From NCBI GenBank assembly GCA_039545355.1, contig BCJJ01000001.1, positions 556,570 through 620,569 of the forward strand: a stretch of 64,000 nt of DNA, read 5' to 3'. Of this stretch, positions 21,369-32,584 are shown in pieces; position 1 is the stretch's first letter; the number at the start of each line of letters is the position of its first letter. The DNA is from Trichosporon coremiiforme (taxonomy: Eukaryota; Basidiomycota; Tremellomycetes; Trichosporonales; Trichosporonaceae). The position numbers and the translations under genes were made by a program. The notes beneath the pieces are model-generated. The model ran no database searches and was not told the DNA's origin. It was given only the letters and a program-made list of their open reading frames with translations.

Positions 21369-23321
21369 TTAAGCGGGCGGGCCAGGCTGCGTCGGCACGG
21401 CGGGCGTCTCGCCAGCGGGGACCGGCGCGGCACTGTGCTTCACGCTGTCGACTGGGGGCGTCCCGGCAGCCGGAGGGACATCGGCAGCGCCTCCGACTGG
21501 CACACCGCTCGGTGCGGCAAGGGCACCTCCAGCAGGCAAGTCGGCAGCGGCTCCAGGAGCCGGAGCAGTCGGGGCGGGGTGCGCGGCCGAGCCGACAGAA
21601 TCGCCGACGGGCTCAGCCTCGATGCAGGGCGCGGGGAGACCGCGCTGCGGCGTGGCGCTTCCTGTCGTCGAGGGGCCGGGCACGCGGCCGTCAAAGATGA
21701 ACTGGCAGACGAGGGTCTCGAGCTCGTTCCTGTCCTGCGGGAGGTTGTCGACGTCCATCTTCGGGTACCACTTGTCGCCGACCTGGGTGAAGAAGCGCGG
21801 CTGCGGGGCTGGCTCGCCCTTCGCCTCACGGTCGGCGCGGAGCAGGCGCTGCGCGTCCTCGACCTCCGACTTCGCCGCCTGCGCCGCGTTCATGTCCTGC
21901 AGCTTGATCGCCTCCGTCAGCTTGCGCCACAGCCGCCTGCTCTCCAGCGGCTCCTGCTCCGACTCGGGGAGGACAGACTTGGCGACGCTGTTCGCCGTCT
22001 CCGCGTTGAACACCGTTGTCTTCTTCCCCGTCGCCTTGTCCGTGAAGTCAATGCTGGCACTCCACATGCCGCTGACGTCGCCGACGGGACCCTTGGGGCC
22101 GTTCACCTTGCCTCCAATCTGGTTGTAGCCGCCTGAGATCCAACCCTGGGCGTTAGCGGCAAGAAGCATAATGCTAGTGTGAGACACTCACCTTTGTCTT
22201 GAACTCAATGTCAGCGTTGTAGCCTGTTTGCGGGTTCTCAACGAGCGACTCGTCGCCGAGCTCGAGCACCATCTTGCCGAACAGGATACCGCGCGCGTAG
22301 GTGTTCGGCATCGTGATGATGTAGTCGCCGTCCTCCGGGCGGTCGAGCAGGCGCAGCCGGTCCTCTCCTTCCATGATCGTCGCGGCAGAGTTGCCCAGGA
22401 ACCTGGACTGGAGCTGTCAGCTGGGCATAGGGGCGCGGGCGTAAAGCAAAACAAACCTTGGGCTTGATCTCTCCAGTCACCAGGATGCCGTTTTTGGGCG
22501 AGATGTACATGAACGCGGACACTGGCTGCAATGGTCAGTTCGGACAGGGCGTAATGAACTCACAGGGTGGTGGGACACCTGCTCGGCGATGTAGTATCCC
22601 TGCGAGCCGTCGGGGTAGTAGTACGTGCAGCGGAAGAACTCGTTCAGCGCTGGGTTGTACGGCTTTTTGACACTGTGGGGTCAGCTGCCGGTCGCTTGAC
22701 TCGCAAATCAGACTCACCCGCGAGGCTTGATGTGCCATCCGGAAAGGTAGAACGTAAGGATGTGCAGGAAGCGGTCACGCGCGTCAGGCAGCTGGCCTAC
22801 TCTGTCCTGTCAGCTACAGTTGCACATCGCAGGAGCTGCCGCCCGGCTCACCCAAAGATCAGGTCGGGATGGGAGAAGAAGTCGGTGATGCGCTCGAGGA
22901 GCGAACGTGGTTCGAGGACGAATGTCGGGAGCGCAATCTTGGTCAGGTCCATGCCGGGGCGGACTGTTTGTCAGCTAGAGTTCAGGCCTTTGCGAGCTAA
23001 GGACGAGCGCTGTGCGCTGCTGAGGCGAGCGGCGAATGCTGTCGACAGCTGAGACGACGCGGGCTCCGACTTGCCATATCGAGCCTGGCGCAGAGCTCAG
23101 AGCCCGCTGCCCAGGCCGCCTTCCTCGCCACTCGCTCCCTCGCCCGCGGGCCACAACTCACGCTGAGAGATTAAGCTCATGAGGATGTTGCCCTCCTCCT
23201 TGTCGAGGGTGGAGGTGTCTGCGTCGCGGCCGTCGGCGACGTCGCCGCTGCCTGCTCCGCTCTGGCGACGGTCCTTCTTGGAGCCGAGGGTGAGGCCTTC
23301 CATGTGGTTGAGGAGGCCCAT
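21369..23321 (-). CDS. Oxysterol-binding protein homologue, short Osh4/Kes1 type
   Basis: Seven exons (5' to 3'): 23162-23321, 22852-22963, 22718-22801, 22564-22672, 22457-22525, 22192-22407, 21369-22145; 508 residues. OSBP-related proteins exchange sterol for PI4P between membranes. No PH or ankyrin domain precedes the lipid-binding domain, so it is a short form like yeast Osh4 (434 residues). The family fingerprint EQVSHHPPVSAF spans residues 149-160 across an intron. Upstream, [21 protein letters not shown] fits the start of the beta-barrel and lid region; FLGNS and [15 protein letters not shown] motifs follow. The last 90 or so residues are an Ala/Pro/Gly-rich tail not found in Osh4. Intron 1 is 198 nt, the rest 38-50 nt. 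A small missed exon in intron 1 cannot be excluded. Confidence 0.9.
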
Positions 23322-24823
23322 TGTTGCCGGATGTGTGGTAGATGGGGGCTTGGTGAGTGGCCAAGTCCAAGTGACAGTCGCTGGCGTGTTGGTGCAAAAG
23401 TGCAGTGAGTATGATCGTCGAGAAGGACGCCCAGAGAGGGATGATGGGGGTAGGAATGAAAAAGGAAAGTGACGAGGGTACGAGGGTACGAGGGAAGGGT
23501 TGAGCGAGAGTGATGTAGTACCACGCGCTGGGGCAAGGTTCTGGGTGAGTCTGGGCTGGGGCTCAGGGGCGGTCGCGGCGGACGTCATCGGTCATCAACG
23601 GCCGTCCCTCGTCCCTCGATTGCTTCGTCTTCGACCCTCTGCAGATCTCCCTCACACACGTCCCCTCTTCGCTGTAGACTGTCTCGTGTCCTCACTTGTT
23701 CCGTCGCATCCGGCAGGCGGCGTGACACGCCAATGCTGTGGTCTGCGATCGTCAGAAGGTTGCTGTTTCTGGTGTGGAGCGATAAGGGCGGTATCTGCTC
23801 GCTCCCTCGATCCCTCGCGCCTCTCCGGGTTCGGCGCAGGGCAGACGCGATATGCAGGGATCGGGCAACAGCTCCCCTCCCTGTTTCGGCGCTCAGTCGG
23901 CGCCCAGCTCACGGCCCGCCTTCCCAGGTGCTGCAGCCGTCGTCAGCGCCTCAGCGTCAGCCTGGCCTGCCAGGCCCGCCAGGCTCAGGCTCGCTCAGGT
24001 TGAGCCGCCAACAGCCGTTTATTCGCATCTCGCTTGTAACAATTTGGACGGGCCGTGGAGGCGCTCAAGGTACCGCCGACGCGGATGGATATGGAACAGC
24101 CGTGCGGCGTGCGTGCGGCGCAACGACGCAAGCAGTGGGCAGCGCGGCATGCATCTCAGAGCATTGAGCATGTGGAAATATCACGAGGGCTGATCTCGGG
24201 CGTCCGGATCACACGATGATACGTCTGCATATCTCGTTTGGCGATGCGCATGCGTGTCCTCTTGTCGCTACTATTTGCACGAGGGCAGCGAGGCAGCGGT
24301 GCAGCGGTGCAGCGGGGGCATGCTTCCATCACTGTCTCTTAGCCTCTGCCAGCATAGAATGCCGTGACAGACGGTGCATGGCACGCGAGTGATACCCATG
24401 GCGGAGGTTGCACGGACTGGGTCCTTCCTCGGCGCATTCCAGCCGCCATCGGAGTGCACCGTCGAGCCACTTGATAGTCACATCGATCGTCGATCCGCTG
24501 TGCACAGCGGCACGATGTGCGTCCTGCAGCGAATGACCTCCACGTCTTATCGCGCAGTCGAACGACGCCCGACGCGCACTCTCGGCAGTCACACTGTCAC
24601 GTCCAGCGGCGGCATCGGGACATGCACGTTTGTGCGCTGACTGCCGCTAGCCCGGTTCGTTTCAAGGCAGCTGCATATCAGGCGCTGTGAATTGCCCGAT
24701 TCCAGTGCCGCGGACCGTATCAAGACACTCGTGACATGCTGCTGCTACTGATTCTATTCTATGCTATGCTTTACTGCAAGGACTTCAGCGCCGAGTTTAG
24801 GTCATTCAGCGGTGTTGGTTTGA
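23322..24823. other. Intergenic region between OSBP and VIP1 genes
   Basis: Upstream region of the OSBP gene and downstream region of VIP1. A short tandem GCAGCGGT/G (three copies) is at 24293-24315. I see no believable gene in the 1.5 kb. Confidence 0.55.
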
Positions 24824-27800
24824 CTACCATCCGGCATCGCTAGTGGCGCTGCGGTGACTGCTCGCCGAGCTCATGACACCGCGGGGCGTGTCCTCACCTC
24901 CCCGCGAGAGCGAGAGCGGGAGGACAGCCTCGTCATGCACAGCCTTCTTCAGGTAGACCTGGTCGCCCTCGAGCGGCGTCGTCGAGAACGTGAGGCCCTT
25001 GCCGAAGTGCTTCACGAGGCACTTCTCGGCGAGCGCCCAGTCGACATGCGACGTGAGCTTCCGGCGCGGCTGCACCGTCAGACTGTGGCGCGCGTCGACG
25101 TTGCTGTCGAGCACGGCCGGGCTGTGCGCGCCTTCCGAGATGGACAGGCGGATCGAGAAGTCCTTGTGCGTCTTCCCGTCGCGCTGGGACGACTTCTCCC
25201 ACAGCTCGATAGTGATGTGCGAGCAGTAGTCGAGCTCGGGAATGCGCACGTTCGTCGCAAACGGCAGTCCCGAAGCCAGGAGCAGGTGCACGAATGTCGT
25301 GATGTGCGACTCCTTCCTGCAATGTCAGTTAAGGACTACAGCCTGACAACTCACGTAAAGTAGAAGCACGCGGACGACTTGCCAGTGTTCTTCGCCTCCT
25401 CGAGATCGCCCCACACCTTGCGAAGGAGCGGGAGAGACGTCAGGATACCGATCTCCTCCTTTGCCTCGGCATCGAAGCCGTACTCCTGCGGCGCGACGAG
25501 GTCGAAGAGCGCCTTGGCGCGCGCATACAGCTCGTGAAGACGGCGGTCCTGGTGTTCAGCGCCCGTGTGGGAGCTGAGGCCCTTGCCCTCGGGGTCGAAT
25601 ACGGCGAAGAGGAAGTTACGGTTGTGCAGCGAGTCGTACTTGATGCTGTCGTAAAGCTCGGAGACGCGGGATGGGTCGAACTTCTCCTGCTTGACGCCGA
25701 CCCAGTCCTCAAAGATCTTCTCCCAGCGTTCACGGAACAGCCACGGGCTGTCGCCAGAGCACCACCGCTGCTTCGGGATGCGCTCGACGTTGCCGTTCTC
25801 GTAGTTCGCACGCATGATCGCGCGCAGCTCAGTCAGCTGTGCGATCACCTCGCGGACGACCTCGACGGGCTCCTCCTTCAGCGACCACTGCAGGTCAGAC
25901 CGCTTCTCCGTCTCGCCAGAGCGAAGAAGCATCTTAAGCTTCTTCTTCGCCTCGCCAATCTTTTCCTTGCCCGCGTTGTTGTCGTCGAGCAGGTCGCGGC
26001 GCTGGATCAAGTGCGAGATTACCGGTCCAGACGGCTCGGCGGGCGTGCCAGACGAACGGTTCGTGGTCGGCGTTGTTGTGGCAGGCTGCTGGTCGCCCGC
26101 GCCCAGGAGCGAGTGCGCAAAGAAGTGGGCGGTGTTGATCACACGGCGCTCAGAAGACGTGTAGATCTTAACGTTCGACAGGACGTCCTTGTTCATGATC
26201 AGGATGTCCTTCTTGAACGCGTCACCGAGGTCGCGGGCCTGGTAGCGGGCAGCGTGCGTGCTCTCACCGCCCCACTTGACGACAAGCTGCATCTTCTCGA
26301 GGCCTTCGGGGATGCCGTATGACTCAGCCTCGCCAGTGATCACTGCGCGCATGTCAGGCGTCTGCGGCACTGTCGAGTCGTTCGAAGTGCTTGCCTTCTC
26401 GCCGGCCGGCACGTTGCCGACGCTGCCGCGCTTGAGCCAGTCGTCGACACGCTGTCGGCTCGCCTCGTCATCCTCGTCGCCCGACCCGACCTCCTCCTTC
26501 TTCTTGTCCTTCTTCTTCTCCTTCTTGTCCTTGTCCTTGTCGCCGTTCTTCTTGACGAAGCTCGGCTTCAGCTGCGCCTTGGTGCCAGGCAGCGACATCT
26601 TCTTCGTGAGCACCTCTTTGAGCTGATCGAGCTTGGCGACGATCTCGGGGGTGACGCCCTCGATCTTCTTCGCCTCGTCCGCGGCAAGCAGAATGTAGTT
26701 GAGCTGACGCGGGTCGCGCAGAATGATCTCCTCGCGGTAGCCGCGGAGAAGCGACAGGAACGGCCTGGCCCAAGCCTCGTGGGCGGGGAAGGAGAACTGC
26801 CCGTCAGCTCGGTACGATGTAATCCTAGTTTACCTTCAGCTTCATCTTCGGCGTGCGGTCCGCATGGCGGAGAACCGTAACGGTTGCGCGGAGCGTACTC
26901 ATCGACGACTGCTGCGCATCGGGAGGCGGCATGAGGGTCGACTTCTGGGTCTGCTCGACCTTGCGCTCGCGGGCAATGTCGCACACGGCCGAGAGAATCT
27001 CGGCGGCCTTGTCGTAGTACGACTGGTTACCCTTGACAAAGGACCAGCCGTTGACGTCAATCACCATACTACGGCCGTGGTCACGGAGGAGGTCAAAGCC
27101 ACACACACGCTGTCCGAATGCCTCCACGACGTCCTTAGCGTACGCTTCCTCTTGCGGGGACAGCTTCGTGATGAACCGCGTCTCCTTGCCGTCGGCGTTA
27201 CGCTGAACGAGGCCGTCAACAACGGGTGACTTGCGCGTCTCGGCGTGCGAGAACTCGGGACCGATCGTGTACACCTTGACGTCCTCAGCTGCCATTGTCA
27301 GCAATAATCAACACGGTCCACCGGGCCGCGCCACAGCCACCGGTAATGTCCGACCACACCGTGACTCACCATTGTCAACATTGATGAATTCCTCGTAAAT
27401 AAACGAGCCGACGGTGCGCGGGTGGTACAGCGTCGGGTCATACTCAGAACTCTTGTTGCCAACCTTGCGGAACAGCCTGCGACCACCACCGCCCTTGTAG
27501 TAGATGTAGACATTGTGGTCCTCGCCGTTGACAGGCTTCTCCACGAACGGCTTCTCGACAACCTTGTCGCCAATGATGATGGCGTCACCGTCCGCCCGAA
27601 GAATCACGTCACGCGAGCGGGGCACCTCCTTGTGCGCCTTGTTCTTCCAGCGATCCGGGACGACGACGGCGTCCCAGCTGTCCTCGTCCTTCGCCTTGTG
27701 GCCGGGAAGCACGAGGCCGAGCTCCTTCCTCACGCGCAGGCGCAGGGATCGGGGGACACGGGGCCCTCCGTCACGGTTCACCTCGGCTCGCTTGGGAGTC

Positions 27801-28540
27801 GGAACGCCAATGTGATCGAGAATCGCCAGGACCAGCCGGCGGTCCCAGAGAAGGCTTTGCATGGCGAGCGAGTTGATGGAGATGGGCGAAAGTCGGTTAG
27901 GGATCTGGGTGTAGGCGAGCGCCTTGGGGAGCGGGAAGTCCGTGCTGAAGAACGAGATCAGGACGTCGACCTGGGGCCAATGGTTGATGTCTGACAGTCA
28001 GCGATGAAGCGTCGAATGGCGCCATGCGTCACCGCGAGTACCGCGCGTTGCGTGCGCACATATCACGACGCTGCGGCGCTATCGGTGGCAATGTCTTTCG
28101 CCGTGAAGAGAAGCATGCCGTGCTACGCTTGGTGCATGTGACTGTGTCGCAACAGCTTGAAGTGGAAAGGAAGACTCACCTTCCTCGAGGATGACCACGT
28201 CTCCGAAGATCTGAACATCGACTCCACCTCTCTCAATCTCGACCAGGCGGGTGAGGATCTCGCGCATGGCCTTGCTTCGGGCCTTGACGTCCATGGCGCA
28301 CACGCCGAGGGTGACGACGGGAGTCTTGCCGCCGATCAGCGCTTTGGTCGGCGAATGGGGCCGTGGGGACGCCGGGGTGCCAGGTCGGGAGCCGGAGTTG
28401 GAACCACTGGCCATACCGCGCTCGGCGAGCTTGGTGAAGGCGGCGTTGGACACGGACGCTACGTTCTGAACGTTCTGGGCTTGGGCTCCGTTCGAGGAGG
28501 TGGCGCTCCCCTTGATGGGGGACGCATTCGATTTCGACAT
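24824..28540 (-). CDS. VIP1: Inositol hexakisphosphate/diphosphoinositol kinase Vip1 (PPIP5K/Asp1)
   Basis: Five exons: 28180-28540, 27370-27990, 26834-27288, 25355-26796, 24824-25316; 1123 residues. The enzyme makes 1-IP7/IP8 signalling molecules that regulate phosphate sensing, polarity and microtubules. The N-terminal kinase half (about 70-420) is ATP-grasp-like, with the family start [17 protein letters not shown], then [16 protein letters not shown] and [11 protein letters not shown], and [17 protein letters not shown]. The C-terminal half is a histidine acid phosphatase-like domain with the catalytic RHADRTPK motif at about 467-474 and a later ESHITTF histidine. Both halves appear intact. 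A Lys/Asp-rich insertion ([18 protein letters not shown]) follows the phosphatase start. Introns are 189, 81, 37 and 38 nt. The start ATG is 285 bp from the divergent ataxin-10 gene. Confidence 0.93.
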
Positions 28541-28825
28541 GTCGTACTCTTGGGGTGAGGAGTGGGACAGGAGGGAAAGTCGAGGTAGTCGTCGGGCAAA
28601 CGTGCTTAGGATAATTAACTTTTCCTATCAATGCTCGGCTACAGCGTAGCTCCCAACGGCCTAACAGTGGTGATCCGCCGTCCGTCTATCGTGCCGGCAT
28701 GGCGTCAATCCGGGCCCCCGCAAAACACATATGAAAGAATCCTTCGAGCGTCATCGGATCCTCCTCATTTGGGCATTTTTGGCGTGCACCTCGGTCTTCC
28801 TTCCGCATCTTCAACCACGACAATC
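28541..28825. promoter_or_regulatory. Shared divergent promoter region VIP1 / ataxin-10
   Basis: 285 bp between two oppositely directed start codons. It must hold both promoters. No certain TATA box or factor site was recognised. Confidence 0.5.
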
Positions 28826-30809
28826 ATGGACGCTAAAGCGCTGCAGGGCGCACTCACTCCCGACTCGCTGCGGAGTACAGCTTCCGCCAACGCCGCCGCC
28901 AAGGTTATCGACGACGTCGCCCGCTACGTTGCGCAGCACCTGTCGGGCCGGTGAGTTGGTTTTTGACTGAGGCACTAACAAGCAGGGAGGACATTGTCGC
29001 AGATATCAACGCGGCGGGAAATCCAGTTTGGGAGGGCATCGGAAGTCTCTGGCCCGCCGTGGCAGAGTCGCTAGACCCGAGCCCCAAGGCCCCGTCAACC
29101 GTTGACGAGGAGGCGCGCATTGCTCTTGCCGCAGCGACGGCCAAGCTGGAGCGCAACCTGATCGCCGGCCTGTTCGAGAACCAGCAGGCTTCCCTGTAAG
29201 CTACCTTCCAAGATTTGTAAGCTGACGCGTGACAGGCCGCACGAGCCGTTGATTCGCAAGACGATCTTTGACGTGACGACGTTCACGCGCATCGAGGACG
29301 AGAAGTGTAAGTTGCAGGGTCTGGATGGACAGCTGACGGCAGACTACCTCCTGCAGGCTATGCTGGCTGAGCTACTGAGCAACCTGATTTCGCCGACAGG
29401 GGGCGAGGCTTCGATGCAGAGCGCCGACGCACTGCTTGCAAAGTACCTGACCGGCGGGCGGGAGGACGATGTCATCATGTGAGCTGACATTAGCGATGCA
29501 TCAGTTGACAACAGCCGCCTGCTCGACTCTCGCGATCGGAGGACGAACGTCGCCACGCTGCACCTGCTGAATAACCTGACGCGGGACGGAAGTCGCCTGT
29601 GAGTGGTCTCTGCTGTGCCGACCTAGCAGCTCTCTCAGTCTCTCCAAGCTAACGACAGGGAGAGTCTGCTGTGCCCGGCGGGAGTCAAGTGGCTCACGCA
29701 GCTGCTCGGCCGGTTAGACGATTGGGTCGACTGCGAGGACGCGCGCTTCGAGCTCGCCGTCGGCATCGTGAACCGTTTTATCGTGCGCGACCTGCAGTTC
29801 CGGCTCTTCACCGCCCTTGCAGCTCCGGATCAGGCCGGCCTCGCCGAGCCCGAGGAGGAGATCACGCCGAGCCAAACGACGCTCCTGAAGCAGCTCGACG
29901 CGTACCTTGCGCAGCGCGCCAATGTGGCCGGCACGGAGCAGGAGGAGGACGGGGACAACGCTGCGCCATCGCCTAACGCCTTCCTCGTGCCCCTCTTCGA
30001 CCAATTGGCGAAGTACGCCGCCGCCTCGATGAAGTCGGGCAAGGACGACGGTCGCCTTCCCAAGATTCTGATCGGGCTGGTTCTGTGCACCGAGTGCCTG
30101 AGCTCTATTGTCCTCTCGGCTCAGCGGAGAGCAGACGCGGCCAAGGAGGCGCGGAAGAAGGGTCAAAATATGCCCGCTCCGAGCGGCGGAGACGAGCAGA
30201 TCGTCGCCGAGCTCAAGAGCGACAAGTTCATCGGCGAGCTCGTGGCGGTGCTGCAGGCGACGGACGCCTTCCTTCCCCGTGTCAAGCCGACGGCAGAGGA
30301 GAACACGACGCTGCCGTTCCAGAACGTGAAGCGCGACCTGGTCCGCCTCCTCGGCCTGCTCGCGTACGACGACACGAAGGTCGGTGACATTGTGCGCGAG
30401 AAGGGCGGCGTCGAGACCGTGCTCGGCATGTGTGAGACGGACGAGCGTAACCTTTGTGAGTATTGCGCAGAGTCTAACGAGACGGGCATTCCCGTCACCC
30501 GCTTGCTTCACCAGCTGCGAGGCGATCGTCATTCAGCTAACCCCAGACCTCCGCGAGCACGCCCTCCTCACCGTGCGCAACCTGATGACCGGCAACCCCG
30601 CGAACCAGGCCATCATCGGCAGGATGGCCCCGATCGGTCTCGTCGGCGAGGACGGCGAGCTCAAGCCTCTCCCGCAGCGCATCAAGGAGAGCCACGAGAA
30701 GGCTGCGTCTGCGGCCAACGTGCCATCGTCCTCGGCTCCTCAGCCTGCTTCGGTGCAGGAGGCCCCGGAGACGAACGAGGCGGAAAAGGCTCCGGAGACT
30801 TCGGCCTAA
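28826..30809 (+). CDS. Ataxin-10 homologue (Ctr86-like armadillo protein)
   Basis: Seven exons: 28826-28950, 28986-29195, 29236-29306, 29343-29478, 29515-29598, 29659-30455, 30547-30809; 561 residues. Introns are 35, 40, 36, 36, 60 and 91 nt. The best evidence is the ataxin-10 C-terminal domain (about 445-515): FQNVKRDLVRLLGLLAYDD, VREKGGVETVLGMCETDERNL, then LREHALLTVRNLMTGNPANQ after the last intron. The rest is helical and repeat-like, as expected for ARM-type folds. Ataxin-10 family proteins are cytoplasmic; the yeast member is Ctr86, and roles in cytokinesis have been reported in several organisms. The C-terminus is a disordered Ser/Glu/Ala tail. The 3' splice site of the last intron was chosen because it restores the domain. 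Confidence 0.88.
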
Positions 30810-31495
30810 GCGGTCTAGTCGCCGCGAGTCGGACTCGGGATCCAGTCGGCGGCGTCCAGCTTTGCCGCAGGCACGCTGCACGCTCGGCGAGTATCGGCTC
30901 CGCACGGTGCCCGCCGCTCCGATGCCGCATGCAACGGAGGGATTCCCGCTCGTGCTTGTTAGTGCCGGCTGGTGTCTTATCCGACTCGAGATCAGTCAGT
31001 TCAGCCGCTAACGTCACAGTCCCCAGCCGTAGAGCCAGCCGGTGCACAGTTCGTGTGCTCCGCATTGACTGCCGACTGGCGACTGCGGAGTGGGACACTG
31101 GGCAAAAAGATACACAAAGGCTTCATGTAATACAATACAATTAACTGAAGATGTGCAGAAAGAAGGCGTGGAAGGCGTGGGCGTCATTGTTCGCTATGTC
31201 GTTGCCGGCTCGCGGCAGATGAGGGGGTGCCTTAGCGGCGGGTGGTGGTGTCGTGGCGGTCTGGCTGCAGGCGTGTGTGGATGTGAGCGGATAAGGCGTG
31301 TGGCGCTCTGCTCAGTCGGCTGAGCCGGCAGAGCGCATGAATGTACCGGGTGTCACGGTGCGGCAAGTTGTGTGTGCACGCGGCGTATCGAGGGGTGTCA
31401 CCGTGCCTTTGTTCGCGGCGCATGTGTGCGGGGGCGGCGGTGCTTTCGAGTTCGGTGGTTCAGTCACTCGTTCATCTGGGTGTTGGGCGATCGAG
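30810..31495. other. Convergent intergenic region
   Basis: Between the stops of the ataxin-10 gene and the leftward gene ending at 31496. A short AT-rich stretch (taatacaatacaatt) at 31127-31142 may serve 3' end formation. No gene. Confidence 0.55.
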
Positions 31496-32584
31496 TTAGG
31501 GCTGATCCTTCCCTACGACGAGCTGCTGCGAGCACTGTATGGGACACACGTCCTGGCACCTCGGCGTCGTCGCTTTCGGTATCGGCGTGCTCGTGCTGCC
31601 AGCGCTCAGACTCGAGAGGCTCGGGGGATCAATGTCGATGTGTCGTGGTGGCGTCCCGCGCCTGGGATCGCTCGAGGGGCTGCGTTTCTTGCCCGCATTG
31701 ACGTCTTTACTCGTTCGGTGCGTGTGCCCCTTCGGTGTGCCGAAACTCAGGCGCCCCTCGCCAATGATACCCGATCCCATGTCCGGCACCTTGTCACCCA
31801 TCTCGAGCCGAGCTTTCAGCTTCTGGTTATCCAATTCCAGCACGCCCACACGCGACGCCCACATCTCGGCTATCGCCTCGTGATGCGCGCGCTCCTTGGA
31901 GAGACGCTGCTGGGAGCTCTCAAGTTGGCCGTGTAAGCGGGCAGAGAGGGTTTCGAGGTCTTTCAGCCGGGAGCGGAGATAGCGCACCTCTTGCTCGAGG
32001 TCACCGCTTGGCGGTGGGGAGGGAGTGGATCGTTGCGGAATGGCGGGGAGGAGGCTCGGCGACATCGAGTGTGTCTGGGCAGGTCCGGTGGGTCCGCGCC
32101 CAATGCTGGCCAGCAGGCTGGGGCTACCACTCGGCAGACTGGGGTGGCTGGACATGCTCGTGCTTGCGGGTTGAGCGACGTTGCAGTTCGAACACACATG
32201 CACGCCCGTTGGCGCCCGCTGTTGTGCCGGGGCTGGCACCGCAGTCGCAGCCTGAGGGTTTAAGAGTGGCGGCGGCAGACTTGGAGGTGCAGACATGCTA
32301 GGCATGGGCACTGGCGCGAGTGCATGAGGAGACGCCTGCACCCTTATGACCGCGCCCGCAGAGCCGCCAGAACCGCCAGAACCGGTCGAGCCATGGGAGC
32401 CAGCGAGCCCCGCAAGCGCCGCGAGGTTACATGTCACGTCGGATTGGTCGCGTTCGGAGCTAGACTGCGGCGAAGCTGTCGGGCTCGAATTCGCGTGCGG
32501 AACCGGGACAGGGGGCCATGGGGGATCCGCAGTCTCCTCAATGCTGTCGCTCGCCGGCGATGGGGCAGGTGTGTCGATGTCCAT
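31496..32584 (-). CDS. Unrecognised Ser/Pro-rich coiled-coil protein
   Basis: Single exon, ATG 32582-32584, stop 31496-31498, 362 residues. The N-terminal 120 residues are acidic then Ser/Pro/Gly-rich and disordered. A lone Cys-x2-Cys (VCSNC) sits at about residue 130, too little for a known zinc finger. Residues about 190-265 form a clear coiled-coil (LEQEVRYLRSRLKDLETL and onward heptads) ending near LELDNQKLKARLEMG. The C-terminus has a Lys/Arg-rich stretch and a Ser/Pro/Thr-rich tail. It has no signal peptide or membrane segment. It may be a nuclear or cytoskeletal adaptor, but there is no family evidence. The frame extends upstream without an ATG, so 32584 is the best start. Confidence 0.65.
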   Translation of the reverse strand: MDIDTPAPSPASDSIEETADPPWPPVPVPHANSSPTASPQSSSERDQSDVTCNLAALAGLAGSHGSTGSGGSGGSAGAVIRVQASPHALAPVPMPSMSAPPSLPPPLLNPQAATAVPAPAQQRAPTGVHVCSNCNVAQPASTSMSSHPSLPSGSPSLLASIGRGPTGPAQTHSMSPSLLPAIPQRSTPSPPPSGDLEQEVRYLRSRLKDLETLSARLHGQLESSQQRLSKERAHHEAIAEMWASRVGVLELDNQKLKARLEMGDKVPDMGSGIIGEGRLSFGTPKGHTHRTSKDVNAGKKRSPSSDPRRGTPPRHIDIDPPSLSSLSAGSTSTPIPKATTPRCQDVCPIQCSQQLVVGKDQP